DNA from: an uncultured Bacilli bacterium | GTDB lineage: Bacteria; Bacillota_I; Bacilli_A; RF39; UBA660 | Length of the DNA: 55,352 nucleotides | Reading direction: 5' to 3' | Assembly (NCBI GenBank): GCA_944358405.1 | Contig: CALVQX010000030.1 | Location: 1 to 55,352, forward strand | Part shown: piece after piece, positions 1-9,521 of the stretch | How positions within the stretch are numbered: position 1 is the first letter of the stretch | Layout: each line of letters opens with the position of its first letter | Program-made: the position numbers and the translations under genes | The notes under the pieces: generated by a model | Database searches by the model: none | The model's input: the letters and a program-made list of their open reading frames with translations, nothing else | Told to the model about the DNA's origin: nothing

Positions 1-51
1 CGTATAGTTTGTTGTAATAATGGAGTAAGACCGGTTATTTTCAAATTAAAA

Positions 52-267
52 ATGATTGAGGAAGATAGATATTTAAGTCAAAATGAAATTGCTAAAATAT
101 TAAATTGTTCGCAAACAACTTATTCAAGATATGAAACAGGAGATCTAAATATACCAGTTGACTCTTTAATTAAGTTAGCAATATATTTTAATACTAGCAT
201 TGATTATTTAACTGGGCTTACTGATGAAAAAAAGCCTTATAAAAGTTCAGTAAGAACAGATAAATAA
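52..267 (+). CDS. XRE-family helix-turn-helix regulator (possibly 5'-truncated)
   Basis: Small Cro/CI-type DNA-binding protein. The helix-turn-helix is clear: LSQNEIAKIL is the positioning helix and CSQTTYSRYE the recognition helix, followed by the usual IPVDSLIKLAIYFNTSIDYL tail. The first ATG lies inside helix 1 of the fold. The frame stays open to base 1 (residues IFKLK precede it) with no ATG, GTG or TTG, so the true start is probably outside the window or non-canonical. No convincing ribosome binding site precedes base 52. The C-terminus is a short charged tail with no sensor domain. Target and role are unknown. Confidence 0.72.
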   Translation: MIEEDRYLSQNEIAKILNCSQTTYSRYETGDLNIPVDSLIKLAIYFNTSIDYLTGLTDEKKPYKSSVRTDK

Positions 268-299
268 ATTACTATACTAAAAAGTAAGTAGTAGGTTTT

Positions 300-328
300 T
301 GAACTGAACCCCAAAAATTGGACAGTTT
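300..328. mobile_element. Solitary IS3-family-like terminal inverted repeat
   Basis: The sequence TGAACTGAACCCCAAAAATT, followed by GGACAGTTT, has the form of IS150/IS3-group terminal inverted repeats (TGAACTG-C-CCC-AAA-TTGGACA type). No transposase frame and no second end lie within reach, so this is read as a relic end of a deleted insertion sequence between the XRE gene and the helicase gene. The match is from memory of the family, not a search. Confidence 0.45.
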
Positions 329-497
329 ATAATTAGGGATTTTGACTTTTCTTAAATCATGTTCTATCAAGAAAGCATGAAATGGTAAATCCTAAAGCAA
401 GAATTTATCCTAAAATCTACTATTAATTTTCTCTTTGGGAGTTTTTCAATGTATTTATGTTGATTTTGTGATACTATTGTTTATAGTAGGTGGTATT

Positions 498-2879
498 ATG
501 AATCATAAGGATTATTATAGTATAGCAGTTGCTGATTGTTTTCGTGATTTTGATTATTTATTTACTAGGGATCGATTTATTTCTAGGAAAGTTTTTGAAA
601 AATTTTTAGATAAATACTCGGATTTATTTAAAATTTATTCTAATTATAAAGAGAAGTTGTCTTTTGATTTTCAAAATAAGTTGGAACAAATTATGAATCA
701 TGGATATGCTATGATAAAAGAGTATAATAATCGTTTTATTACTCATGCTTTAATTTATTATAAAGACTATTTTGATAACTTATTTAAAGAAATAGATTCA
801 CAAATTGTTTTAGATTATTCTCAGCGAAAAGCTATTGTAAGTGATGAGGATTATTCTTTGGTAGTTGCTGGTGCTGGTTCTGGAAAGACTACGGTAATTG
901 CTGCTAAAGTTAAATATTTAGTAGAAAAACTTGATGTAGATCCACGTAAAATCATTATTTTAGCTTATACTAATAAGGCAAAAGATGAACTATCTTTTAG
1001 AATTAATGATGATTTTAAATTAAATATCGAAGTTTTAACTTTTCATAAATTGGGAATGAATATATTAAGGGAACTTGTTAATAAGCCATTACAAATTATT
1101 GATGATAATAAAATGCTTTCTATATTGAATAGTTATGTAAAGGATGTTGTTTTTGAAGATAAGAAATTATTAAAAGAATTGATTGATGCTTTTCCATCTA
1201 AAGTTCATTTTCAAGAAGAAGCATTTTCTTATTCTAGTTTTAACGATTATTATAAGTTTTATATGCATAGTAAGTATTTAAAAGATAAAGATGATTTATT
1301 AGAAATTGTTCGGAATAAAATAGAGAGTAGAATTAGATACAATAGAACGATTTGTGGAGAATATGTTAAATCACTAGGAGAAGTGCGTATTGCTAACTTT
1401 TTATATCGAAATCATATTACTTATCAGTATGAAGAAGTATATCCTTATTCTTTATCTACCAAAGCTAGTTATTCTCCTGATTTTACTATAGATTATCATG
1501 GTAAAAAAATATATATAGAATTTTATGGTTTAACAAAATATAATGAAGATGGTAATTATACCTTGGATGATATTAATTATTATAATAGATTGATTGAGAA
1601 AAAACGTGAACTTCACCGCAAGTATAAGACAGATTTAATTGAATTATATAGTGAATATACAGATGGAGTAGATTATATTGACAAATTAAGAGAAGAATTA
1701 GTCAAAAGAAATATATCACTTATAGAACGATCTTTAGATAAAATTTATTTTAAATTATTAGAAACTTCTACAGATTCTAGTTTTTTTAAAGCTACCAAGA
1801 TAATTCGAATATTTATTAATAAGTTTAAAGCTAGAAATTTTACAGAGGAAGATTTTGAACGATTAATTCACACTACAACGAATGAATTAGTAGTAAAACA
1901 ATTAAAATTTATTAGGAAAGCTTATCTTTATTATAATGATTATATCCATCGTAGGTATCAGATAGATTTTCAGGATATGATTCATTATGCTTATCAAAAA
2001 CTTGCTCTATTGAAAGATAAAAAAATAGAGTATGACTATATATTTATTGATGAATATCAAGATATTTCTTATCAAAGATACCATTTTATTAAAGAATTAT
2101 CTTCTTTATTTCATTCTAAGATTGTAGCTGTTGGAGATGATTATCAATCGATTTATTCTTTTTCTTTAGCAGATCTATCTTTATTTACCAATTTTTATGA
2201 TTTGATGGGATATGCTGATATTTTAAAGATCATTCATACTTATAGAAATAGTCAAGAACTTGTCGATATTGCTTATCAATTTATTTCTAAGAATGATTAT
2301 CAGATCGATAAGAGATTAATTACTGATAAGCATTTAGAAAATCCTGTACTTATCTATTATTATGATAATCATTTAGAGGATGCTAGTATAGAAGTGGTTT
2401 TAAAAGAAATTATATTAGAGATTTATCGAGAAAATTCGAATCATAAAATACTTTTGTTAGGTAGGTACAATAAAGATATTGATTATTTTTATGATACTAC
2501 TCTTTTTAAAAAAGGGAATGGAGATCATGTTGTTTTAAAAGATAATAAGAATATAGATATTACTTTCTTAACGATTCATAAAGCAAAAGGATTGGGATTT
2601 GATCAAGTAATTTTACTTAATGCTTTGAATGATAAAAGAGGGTTTCCTAGTATGATCAAAGATGAGGAAGTAATCTCTTTATTGTCAGACGAAAAAGAAG
2701 AGCCTATTCTTTTTCCAGAGGAAAGAAGACTCTTCTATGTTGCTTTGACTAGAACTAAAAATAAAGTTTATATTTTATGTCCTTATTCTTATAAGGAAAG
2801 ATCTAGTTTTATAAAAGAAATTGTTCCTTATGATCATGTTTTAGAAAAGTATCCTCATGATCTTGTAGAAATCATTTAG
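498..2879 (+). CDS. UvrD/Rep-type (helicase IV-like) superfamily 1 DNA helicase
   Basis: ATP-dependent 3'-5' DNA helicase of superfamily 1A. Motif I AGAGSGKTT is at residues about 124-132; motif II IFIDEYQD, motif III VGDDYQSIYSF, motif IV-like TYRNSQELV, motif V FLTIHKAKGLGFDQV and motif VI RRLFYVALTRTKN follow in order. Between motifs Ia and II lies an insertion with SLGEVRIANFL, then PDF (D328) and IYIEFYG (E341), the nuclease-like insert seen in helicase IV relatives. A start at 435 would add 21 hydrophobic residues and has no ribosome binding site. The ATG at 498 follows AGGTGG and is preferred, giving 793 residues. The stop overlaps the convergent sortase gene by 4 bp. Role is DNA repair or recombination by family; the exact substrate is unknown. 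Confidence 0.9.
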   Translation: MNHKDYYSIAVADCFRDFDYLFTRDRFISRKVFEKFLDKYSDLFKIYSNYKEKLSFDFQNKLEQIMNHGYAMIKEYNNRFITHALIYYKDYFDNLFKEIDSQIVLDYSQRKAIVSDEDYSLVVAGAGSGKTTVIAAKVKYLVEKLDVDPRKIIILAYTNKAKDELSFRINDDFKLNIEVLTFHKLGMNILRELVNKPLQIIDDNKMLSILNSYVKDVVFEDKKLLKELIDAFPSKVHFQEEAFSYSSFNDYYKFYMHSKYLKDKDDLLEIVRNKIESRIRYNRTICGEYVKSLGEVRIANFLYRNHITYQYEEVYPYSLSTKASYSPDFTIDYHGKKIYIEFYGLTKYNEDGNYTLDDINYYNRLIEKKRELHRKYKTDLIELYSEYTDGVDYIDKLREELVKRNISLIERSLDKIYFKLLETSTDSSFFKATKIIRIFINKFKARNFTEEDFERLIHTTTNELVVKQLKFIRKAYLYYNDYIHRRYQIDFQDMIHYAYQKLALLKDKKIEYDYIFIDEYQDISYQRYHFIKELSSLFHSKIVAVGDDYQSIYSFSLADLSLFTNFYDLMGYADILKIIHTYRNSQELVDIAYQFISKNDYQIDKRLITDKHLENPVLIYYYDNHLEDASIEVVLKEIILEIYRENSNHKILLLGRYNKDIDYFYDTTLFKKGNGDHVVLKDNKNIDITFLTIHKAKGLGFDQVILLNALNDKRGFPSMIKDEEVISLLSDEKEEPILFPEERRLFYVALTRTKNKVYILCPYSYKERSSFIKEIVPYDHVLEKYPHDLVEII

Positions 2880-3649
2880 TTTTGATAGATTAGTTTTGCA
2901 TGAACTACCATTCTATTATTGGAACCACTACAAGTAGATAGAGTAATAATTTTATCTGTAGCAGTTAAGTCTATATTAAAATTATATGTACTTCTCGATT
3001 TTAAAGTTGTTAGGAAGTTTAAATATTCATTATTTTCTTGAAAATTGGTTGTTAAGTAATAACTTTCGTTTGTCGTTATGTAGGTACTAAATACTTCAAA
3101 TACATAGTGGTTATTTGTTGTGGTTAAATAAATGTAGTGATTATTATTTTTTTGATAAGATGAATTTAAAAGATTTTTCAAAGTTCCAAACATGGTACCA
3201 GTTAGTCTATTATGACCATAGATAATTGTGTTTTTATCTAAATTGTTTATATTATTTCTATAGTCCAAGAAAATCCAACCTTCTTGGTTTTTATTTTTAT
3301 TGAAAGAGTGGTTTAAATAGTAATCATTATTATTTGATTGTACTACTGGATAGTTAATATTAGTACCATTTACTTTTAAATAAGCAACAGTATCAGAATT
3401 TATGTTTTTTAAATCATTTAAGTTTAAATTCATTACTTTGATATTTTCTTCTTCTGTTTTAGAGGTGGTTGTTGGGATTGTCTCTTCAGTAATTTCAATT
3501 TTGTCATTTATCTGTTGTAAGATGTTAAGAGTTTCTTTTTTGTCATTTGTTCTTTCTATGATAAAAAATATGGTATATACATTTAAAATTATGATTATTA
3601 AGAGGATACTACTTAAAACTATTTTTTTCCTCTTTTTTTGTTTTTCCAT
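2876..3649 (-). CDS. Class B sortase
   Basis: Membrane-anchored cysteine transpeptidase that links surface proteins to the cell wall. There is a basic N-terminus and one transmembrane segment (about residues 9-31), a Thr/Glu-rich linker, then the sortase barrel. The catalytic triad is visible: H146 in YGHN, C240 in TLSTCSGS, R246 in NRMVVHAKL. The SxxNYPVVQ segment and long insertions before the catalytic Cys fit class B rather than class A. The gene is divergent from the large adhesin at 3820, whose C-terminus carries NPDTS, a class-B-like sorting motif, so they look like an enzyme-substrate pair. The start is supported by AGGTGAT upstream of the ATG at 3649. Class assignment is by motif, not by alignment. 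Confidence 0.9.
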   Translation of the reverse strand: MEKQKKRKKIVLSSILLIIIILNVYTIFFIIERTNDKKETLNILQQINDKIEITEETIPTTTSKTEEENIKVMNLNLNDLKNINSDTVAYLKVNGTNINYPVVQSNNNDYYLNHSFNKNKNQEGWIFLDYRNNINNLDKNTIIYGHNRLTGTMFGTLKNLLNSSYQKNNNHYIYLTTTNNHYVFEVFSTYITTNESYYLTTNFQENNEYLNFLTTLKSRSTYNFNIDLTATDKIITLSTCSGSNNRMVVHAKLIYQN

Positions 3650-3670
3650 AATATCACCTATGAACTATTT

Positions 3671-3698
3671 ATTATAAGTGAATTTTTAAAATTTGCAA
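3671..3698 (-). promoter_or_regulatory. Sigma-A-like promoter of the sortase gene
   Basis: On the minus strand TTGCAA (3698-3693) is separated by 16 bp from TATAAT (3676-3671). The start codon follows 22 nt after the -10 box. Confidence 0.6.
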
Positions 3699-3757
3699 GG
3701 GTTTTTGCTTTAAATTTCTTTTTTCCTTTCTAAAAGTTTTTAAATATTAAAAAAGTG

Positions 3758-3786
3758 TTGACTTTAAATAGTCAAATAATTAGAAT
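3758..3786 (+). promoter_or_regulatory. Promoter of the adhesin gene with a palindrome over the -35 box
   Basis: TTGACT (3758-3763), 17-bp spacer, TAGAAT (3781-3786). The -35 box is the left arm of an inverted repeat TTGACT-N6-AGTCAA (3758-3775), a possible operator. The ATG is 33 nt downstream of the -10 box. Confidence 0.65.
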
Positions 3787-3819
3787 AAGAAGCAATCTTT
3801 TAGAAAGGAAGAAGTGAGA

Positions 3820-6800
3820 ATGAAAAGAAAAAAATGCAAGAAGATAGTTCAAAAGTTTATCTATACTTTTCTAGCTATTGTTACTTTCTTTAGTCAAGCA
3901 AATTTTTCTTATATGGTTTATGCTTTAGCAGATAGTGTTAACTATGATGCTATTTCAGTTTCTGATCCTGATACATCTACGATTGAGAATTCGTTCAATA
4001 ATTCTTTGTCTGATGATGGAAAAGTCGTTACTGATAAAAGTGTAAATCATATCGAAGAGGATCTGTTTGAAATCACTCTATCAGCATTGGGTCAAGCGTT
4101 TGAAACTTCAAGAAATGTTGTGAATAATAAGAAACTTGATGTTGTTTTTGTTTTGGACGTTTCTGGTAGTATGAATCAAAGAGGTACAAGACGCTATATT
4201 AGTATGGTTGAAGCTGTTAATTCAGCGATGAAAACTATTATGAATGCAAACAAAGAGAATAGAATTGGGATTGTAACATTTAGTGATTCTAGTAGCACAT
4301 TACTATCTCTTGATTCTTATAGTTCGAGTAATCAGAATGGTGATTATTTAACTGCAAGTGATGGTAGAGTTTCTATTGCTAATGGTGTTACAGATAGTAA
4401 TGGAAATACAGAAAGTGGTCGTGTTAGTGTTACTGGTGGTACTTATACACAAAGCGGTATGGCAAGAGGAGCTAATTTATTAATTAATAATAGTGATACA
4501 ACGGATAGAGTTCCTGTTATTATCTTGTTATCTGATGGTGAGCCAACTTATGCTACTGCTAACTACAGTAATGTAGGTACTGCTGAAATAGGTAGAGGAT
4601 ATACTTATGATATTACTGGTGATATGGGATATTATACTATTTTAACTGGAAAGTCTTATAAGGATAAAGTGGAATCTAATTATCAAACAGATTGTATGTA
4701 TTATACAATTGGAATGGATGTTACTAGCAACTTTGGAAAGACGGTTTTAGATCCATCTGATGCAAATATTAATAATTTAGCAAGTAATTGGCGGGATTCA
4801 TTATATATTGCAGAATTTAGTTTAAAAGCATCTTTAAATAATTATCGTGGAGATTTTCAATATGTTGATAAGTCTTATTCTGGACAAATGACTTCTGATG
4901 ATTTAAAGGAAATCTTTGATGAGATAACTTCGGATATTGTTAAGAGCTTTGTAAGTCCATTAACAGCTACTTCCTTAGTTCAATTTACTGATACTTTAGG
5001 TAATGGAATGGAAGTTAAAGGAAATCCTACTATTGTTTATAATGGATTTACTTATAGTAGTACTAGTGTTGTTTTGGAAGATACTTATACGAAGTATGTT
5101 TTTGATCATACTGTTACAAATAGTAATGGAGAGGAAGTTAATTTATCAAGTATAGATCTTCGTGTATATCATCATGCAGATGGTACGGAAACTGTTTCTT
5201 TTGATATTCCTGATAGTATTTTTCCATATCTTACAAGAGGGAAAGATAATACGAATATTAGTCCTATTAGATTAAAGTTTCAGGTAGGATTAACTGATGA
5301 AGCAGTAGCAAATGCTAAGACAGAAGATGTATTCTATACGAATAACTTTTCTGATGAAAAGACCAACGTAGTATATACTCCTGCTAAAGATAATTCTTAT
5401 TATTATGAAAATATTTCCTATGGTGCAGATGGTACTATTTATAGTAGTGCAAAATATAAAAATCAATCATTAAGTAAAAGTGAAAATATCACTAATACTA
5501 ATGGAAATTATTATGAAACTATTTTTGATCAAGGAATTTTAACAACAATTCTTGGAAATAATGGTAAAGTGGTTTTAGAAGATCCTAATGTAGTAGTTTC
5601 TAAGACTGTTACTAAAGTATGGCAAGATGGTGACGATCAAGATGGAATTCGACCAGAATCTATTGAAGTAGAGTTATTAGCAAACGGAGAAAAAACAGGT
5701 AAGACGGCAACATTGAATGAAGATAATCATTGGACTTATGAGTTTACCAATTTAAAGAAATATACAAATAATAGAGAAATAAGTTATACTGTTCGTGAAA
5801 TAAGTAAAGTAGATGGTTACACAACTACTTATAGTAGTGATGGTTTGACAGTTACTAATACTCATGAAGTAGAAAAGACTTCTCATACAGTTACTAAAGT
5901 ATGGGATGATAATAATAATCAGGATAATGTAAGACCAAAATCTATCGAGGTAAAACTTTATGCGAATGGTGTTGCGACTGATAAAATGGCAACATTAAAT
6001 GAAGAGAATGGTTGGACTTATACCTTTACTGGTTTAGATAAAAATAGTGATGGAGTAGAGATTGTTTATACAGCTGATGAAGTAGAAACTGTTTTTGGTT
6101 ATACAAAAGAGGTTGCTACTGATAAAGAAAAGACTACAATTACTAATATTCATGAAACGGATAAAGTTGCTAAAACAGTTACTAAGGTATGGGAAGATAA
6201 TAATAATCAAGATGGAATTCGTCCTACTTCTATTTCCGTTGAGTTATTGGCAGATGGAAAAGAAACTGGTAGGAGTGTTGTTTTAAGTGAAGAAAATTCT
6301 TGGAGATATACTTTTGAGAATTTAGATAAAAATAGTAATGGAAAAGAAATTAAATATACTGTGAAAGAAATTACTCAAGTAGAAGGATATACTACTACTT
6401 ATGGTGATGATGGCTTGACTATTACAAATACTCATACTCCAGCTGTTAGAAATATTACAGTTGTAAAATCTTGGGATGATGCTAATAATCAAGATGGCAA
6501 AAGACCAGATTCTATCGTAGTAACTCTTTATGGAAATGGTCAAGAAAAAGCTTCTGAAACTTTAAATGAGGCTAATCATTGGAGTTATACTTTTAGAGGT
6601 TTAGATGTTAATGCTAATGGAGATGAGATTGATTATACAGTTCGTGAAAGTGTTGTTGATGGATATCGATTAACGAATACGACATTTGTTCATGATACAA
6701 TTACTTTAACGAATTCTTATACTCCAGAAGAAACTTCTAAAACAGTTATTAAAGTATGGAAAGATAATGAAAATCAAGATAACTTGAGACCTTCTTCTAT

Positions 6801-8613
6801 AGAAGTTGAACTATTAGCTGATGGCGTAGCAGTAAGAACAGTTACTTTAAGCGATGCAAATCGTTGGAAGTATACTTTCGAGGGTCTAGATAAGTATAAA
6901 AATGGGAATATAATTCATTATACGGTAAATGAGATTACTCAAGTAGAAGGATATACTACTACTTATGATCAGGAAAATTTAACGATTACAAATACTCATG
7001 ATACTTATACTACTAGTAAAACTGTTACTAAAGTGTGGAAAGATGAAAATAATTTAGAAGGATTTAGACCTTCTTCTATAGAAGTTGAACTATTAGCTAA
7101 TGGTGAAGTAGTAAAACCAGTTACTTTAAGTGATGCCAATCATTGGAGTTATACTTTTGAAGGTCTAGATGTCAATGCAAATGGAAAAGAGATTACTTAT
7201 ACAGTTAGAGAAAAAGATGTTTTATCAGGTTATCAAGTTAGTTATGATCAAAATACTTTGACTATTACTAATACTAAAGAAGTTACAAGAGTAGATAAGA
7301 CTATTACCAAAGTTTGGAAAGATAATAATAATCAAGATGGCATTCGACCTGAATCTGTTCGTGTAACCCTTTATGCAAATCAGAGTGTCGTAGGTACTTA
7401 TTCGTTAACTAGGGAAAATGGTTATAGTTTCACTGTTTCTGATTTACCTATTTATGCAAATGGAGAAGAGATTACCTATACTATTTCTGAAGAAAGTGTT
7501 TTTGGTTATACTGCTAATTATGATCAAAATACTTTAACTGTTACAAATACTCATATTCCAGCTGTTAGAGATATTCATATTAGTAAAGAATGGGTTGATG
7601 CAAATAATCAAGATGGCATTCGACCAGGTTCTGTTACTATCTATGTAATGGCTAATGGTGTGAAAGTTTCTGAAGTAGTTTTAAGTGATGCAAATCATTG
7701 GAATGATACTGTTTCAAATTTACCAGTATATGAAAATGGTAAAGAAATTAACTATACTTTACTAGAAGCAGACATAGCGCATGGTTATCATGTAGATTAT
7801 GAATATCAGGGTAATGACTTTAAAGTTGTCAATACTCATGAAGTTGAGAAAACTAGTATTACAGCAGAAAAAATTTGGAATGATTTAAATAATAAAGATG
7901 GATTACGAACTGATGAGATTCTTGTTCAATTATTAGCAAATGGTGAATTTTATCAAACAATTCGATTAAATACTGCGAATGGCTTTAAGGCAACCATAAA
8001 TAATTTAGATAAGTTTATGAATGGTACAGAAATTCTTTATACGTTAGCAGAAATTAGTCAAATTGCAGGATATGAGACTACCTATAGTTCTGATACTTTT
8101 ACTATTGTTAATAATCATAGAATTCTTACAGTGACAAAGACTGTAGATAAAACTACAGCAAATCCAGGAGATACATTAACTTATATAATTACTGTTTCTA
8201 ATGATGGTGATGTAGAAGCAAATGATATTGTACTTGTAGATACGTTAGATACAAATCTAGAATTTGTTTCTAGTGAGGGTGGCGTTTATGATGCAAGTAC
8301 ACATACTGTAACATATTTTATTGATTCATTAAATTCTGAAGAAAAGAGAGTATTTACTTTAATTACTAAAATAAAAGAAGATGTAGATTGTGATATGGTA
8401 ATTCATAACACAGCTTTAGTCTTAGGTAATGATAATGATGAAGAGGTTCCATCCAATGAAGTTACAACTACTGTTGTGGACCCACCAAAAGATGAAGTAG
8501 GAGAAATTGTTAATCCAGATACATCTGATAATATTTATCTTCTTTTCTTCACAGGATTCATTGATATGTTACTATTTGGATTCTTTGTAAAAAGAAAAAG
8601 AGAAAATAATTAA
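3820..8613 (+). CDS. Cell-wall-anchored vWA/Cna-B repeat adhesin
   Basis: Secreted, wall-anchored surface protein of 1597 residues, probably an adhesin or pilus-tip-like protein. Order: signal peptide (basic KRKKCKK, hydrophobic core, about residues 1-38); von Willebrand A domain with MIDAS motif DVSGSMN at residue 113 and LLSDGEP later; nine Cna-B-type beta-sandwich repeats (each about 93 residues, starting KTVTKVWxDxNNQDGxRP); one DUF11/isopeptide-type domain (TVDKTTANPGDTLTYIITV); then NPDTSDN, a hydrophobic stretch and a KRKREN tail, a sortase signal of non-LPxTG type. The Lys of each VTKVW and later acidic residues suit intramolecular isopeptide bonds, by family. A GTG at 3814 is too close to the GGAAG site, so the ATG at 3820 is preferred. 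The gene is divergent from the class B sortase. Confidence 0.93.
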   Translation: MKRKKCKKIVQKFIYTFLAIVTFFSQANFSYMVYALADSVNYDAISVSDPDTSTIENSFNNSLSDDGKVVTDKSVNHIEEDLFEITLSALGQAFETSRNVVNNKKLDVVFVLDVSGSMNQRGTRRYISMVEAVNSAMKTIMNANKENRIGIVTFSDSSSTLLSLDSYSSSNQNGDYLTASDGRVSIANGVTDSNGNTESGRVSVTGGTYTQSGMARGANLLINNSDTTDRVPVIILLSDGEPTYATANYSNVGTAEIGRGYTYDITGDMGYYTILTGKSYKDKVESNYQTDCMYYTIGMDVTSNFGKTVLDPSDANINNLASNWRDSLYIAEFSLKASLNNYRGDFQYVDKSYSGQMTSDDLKEIFDEITSDIVKSFVSPLTATSLVQFTDTLGNGMEVKGNPTIVYNGFTYSSTSVVLEDTYTKYVFDHTVTNSNGEEVNLSSIDLRVYHHADGTETVSFDIPDSIFPYLTRGKDNTNISPIRLKFQVGLTDEAVANAKTEDVFYTNNFSDEKTNVVYTPAKDNSYYYENISYGADGTIYSSAKYKNQSLSKSENITNTNGNYYETIFDQGILTTILGNNGKVVLEDPNVVVSKTVTKVWQDGDDQDGIRPESIEVELLANGEKTGKTATLNEDNHWTYEFTNLKKYTNNREISYTVREISKVDGYTTTYSSDGLTVTNTHEVEKTSHTVTKVWDDNNNQDNVRPKSIEVKLYANGVATDKMATLNEENGWTYTFTGLDKNSDGVEIVYTADEVETVFGYTKEVATDKEKTTITNIHETDKVAKTVTKVWEDNNNQDGIRPTSISVELLADGKETGRSVVLSEENSWRYTFENLDKNSNGKEIKYTVKEITQVEGYTTTYGDDGLTITNTHTPAVRNITVVKSWDDANNQDGKRPDSIVVTLYGNGQEKASETLNEANHWSYTFRGLDVNANGDEIDYTVRESVVDGYRLTNTTFVHDTITLTNSYTPEETSKTVIKVWKDNENQDNLRPSSIEVELLADGVAVRTVTLSDANRWKYTFEGLDKYKNGNIIHYTVNEITQVEGYTTTYDQENLTITNTHDTYTTSKTVTKVWKDENNLEGFRPSSIEVELLANGEVVKPVTLSDANHWSYTFEGLDVNANGKEITYTVREKDVLSGYQVSYDQNTLTITNTKEVTRVDKTITKVWKDNNNQDGIRPESVRVTLYANQSVVGTYSLTRENGYSFTVSDLPIYANGEEITYTISEESVFGYTANYDQNTLTVTNTHIPAVRDIHISKEWVDANNQDGIRPGSVTIYVMANGVKVSEVVLSDANHWNDTVSNLPVYENGKEINYTLLEADIAHGYHVDYEYQGNDFKVVNTHEVEKTSITAEKIWNDLNNKDGLRTDEILVQLLANGEFYQTIRLNTANGFKATINNLDKFMNGTEILYTLAEISQIAGYETTYSSDTFTIVNNHRILTVTKTVDKTTANPGDTLTYIITVSNDGDVEANDIVLVDTLDTNLEFVSSEGGVYDASTHTVTYFIDSLNSEEKRVFTLITKIKEDVDCDMVIHNTALVLGNDNDEEVPSNEVTTTVVDPPKDEVGEIVNPDTSDNIYLLFFTGFIDMLLFGFFVKRKRENN
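5590..8117 (+). repeat. Nine tandem Cna-B-coding repeats of about 280 bp
   Basis: Imperfect tandem repeats inside the adhesin. Each unit encodes a TVTKVW...RPxSIxVELLANG...TLSDANHWxYTFxGLD...YTVxE...YTTTYxxxxLTITNTH block. Some neighbours share near-identical DNA (for example around 6797 and 7077), so copy number could vary by recombination. Confidence 0.85.
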
Positions 8614-8639
8614 GGGCTGTGTGTTTCAGCTCTTTTTTC
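8612..8639 (+). terminator. Rho-independent terminator after the adhesin gene
   Basis: AGGGCTG, loop TGTGTTT, CAGCTCT followed by TTTTTT, directly behind the stop codon. Confidence 0.75.
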
Positions 8640-8740
8640 TTTTGTCTATTTATTATGATTCCATTATCTGTATCTTTACTTTTTTTTATTAATATACTAA
8701 AATAAAGTTGTTTCTGATAATATTTATAAAGGAGTTATTT

Positions 8741-9505
8741 ATGTATAAAGTAGCTAATTTTTTAGATAATGATGATGTTCGTCTTTTAAGTGAACTTGGT
8801 CCTTTTAGAGTGATTGAATATACTAGGGATTTGAGTGTTACCCCTGGTAATGCACAACTTGCCTATTTTTGTAATGCAATGAATATTAGAAAACGGCAGG
8901 TTATTTGTGATTTAAGCAAGGGTAATGTTACTCTTCAATCTGGCGCTATGCAATGGTCTGTTGGAAATGTAAATGCAACTACTGGGGTGAAAGGAGTAGG
9001 AGATTTATTTTCTAAGGCTGTTCGAGGTAAGGTAACGGGAGAGTCTGCAATTAAACCAGAGTATACAGGAAATGGGACGCTTGTTTTAGAACCGACTTAT
9101 CGACATATTTTACTTCTTAATTTGCAGGATTGGAATGGTTCGCTTGTTTTAGATGATGGTTTGTTTTTAGCATGTGAATCTACGTTGCAACAAAAGACGG
9201 TAATGCGTTCGAATGTTTCTTCGGCAATTGCTGGAAATGAAGGATTATTTAATTTGGGAATTTCTGGAGTAGGAGTTTTATGTTTAGAGTCTCCTTGTCC
9301 TAAAGAAGAGTTGATAGAAGTTACTTTGGAAAATGATGTCTTAAAGATCGATGGTAATATGGCGATTGCTTGGAGTGGGAGTTTGGAGTTTACTGTAGAA
9401 CGTTCTGGAAAATCTTTAATTGGTTCTGCCGCTTCTGGAGAAGGTTTGGTTAATGTATATCGTGGAACAGGAAAAGTATTATTAGCACCTGTTGATAAGA
9501 TGTAA
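8741..9505 (+). CDS. AIM24-family protein
   Basis: 254-residue AIM24/DUF124-type protein, a TRAP-like beta-helical fold; the molecular function in bacteria is not settled. Family signatures: CNAMNIRKRQVICDL, VTLQSGAMQWSVGNV, GEGLVNVYRGTGKVLLAP at the C-terminus, and a Gly-rich GNGTLVLEP strand. The ATG at 8741 follows AAAGGAG, so an upstream in-frame start at 8708 is rejected. The next gene, sufC-like, starts 16 nt downstream with its own AAAGGAG, so the three genes to 11145 look like one operon. Co-occurrence with an Fe-S assembly ATPase is suggestive, but no direct link can be read from the sequence. Confidence 0.88.
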   Translation: MYKVANFLDNDDVRLLSELGPFRVIEYTRDLSVTPGNAQLAYFCNAMNIRKRQVICDLSKGNVTLQSGAMQWSVGNVNATTGVKGVGDLFSKAVRGKVTGESAIKPEYTGNGTLVLEPTYRHILLLNLQDWNGSLVLDDGLFLACESTLQQKTVMRSNVSSAIAGNEGLFNLGISGVGVLCLESPCPKEELIEVTLENDVLKIDGNMAIAWSGSLEFTVERSGKSLIGSAASGEGLVNVYRGTGKVLLAPVDKM

Positions 9506-9521
9506 TTAGAAAGGAGTGTTC

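Noticed and set aside
435..497. Helicase start at 435
   Set aside because: No ribosome binding site, hydrophobic non-family extension and a -10-like element within it; ATG 498 has AGGTGG.
5590..8117. Regular repeats resembling an array of mobile or CRISPR type
   Set aside because: They are protein-coding Cna-B repeats of about 280 bp, far longer and more diverged than CRISPR repeats.
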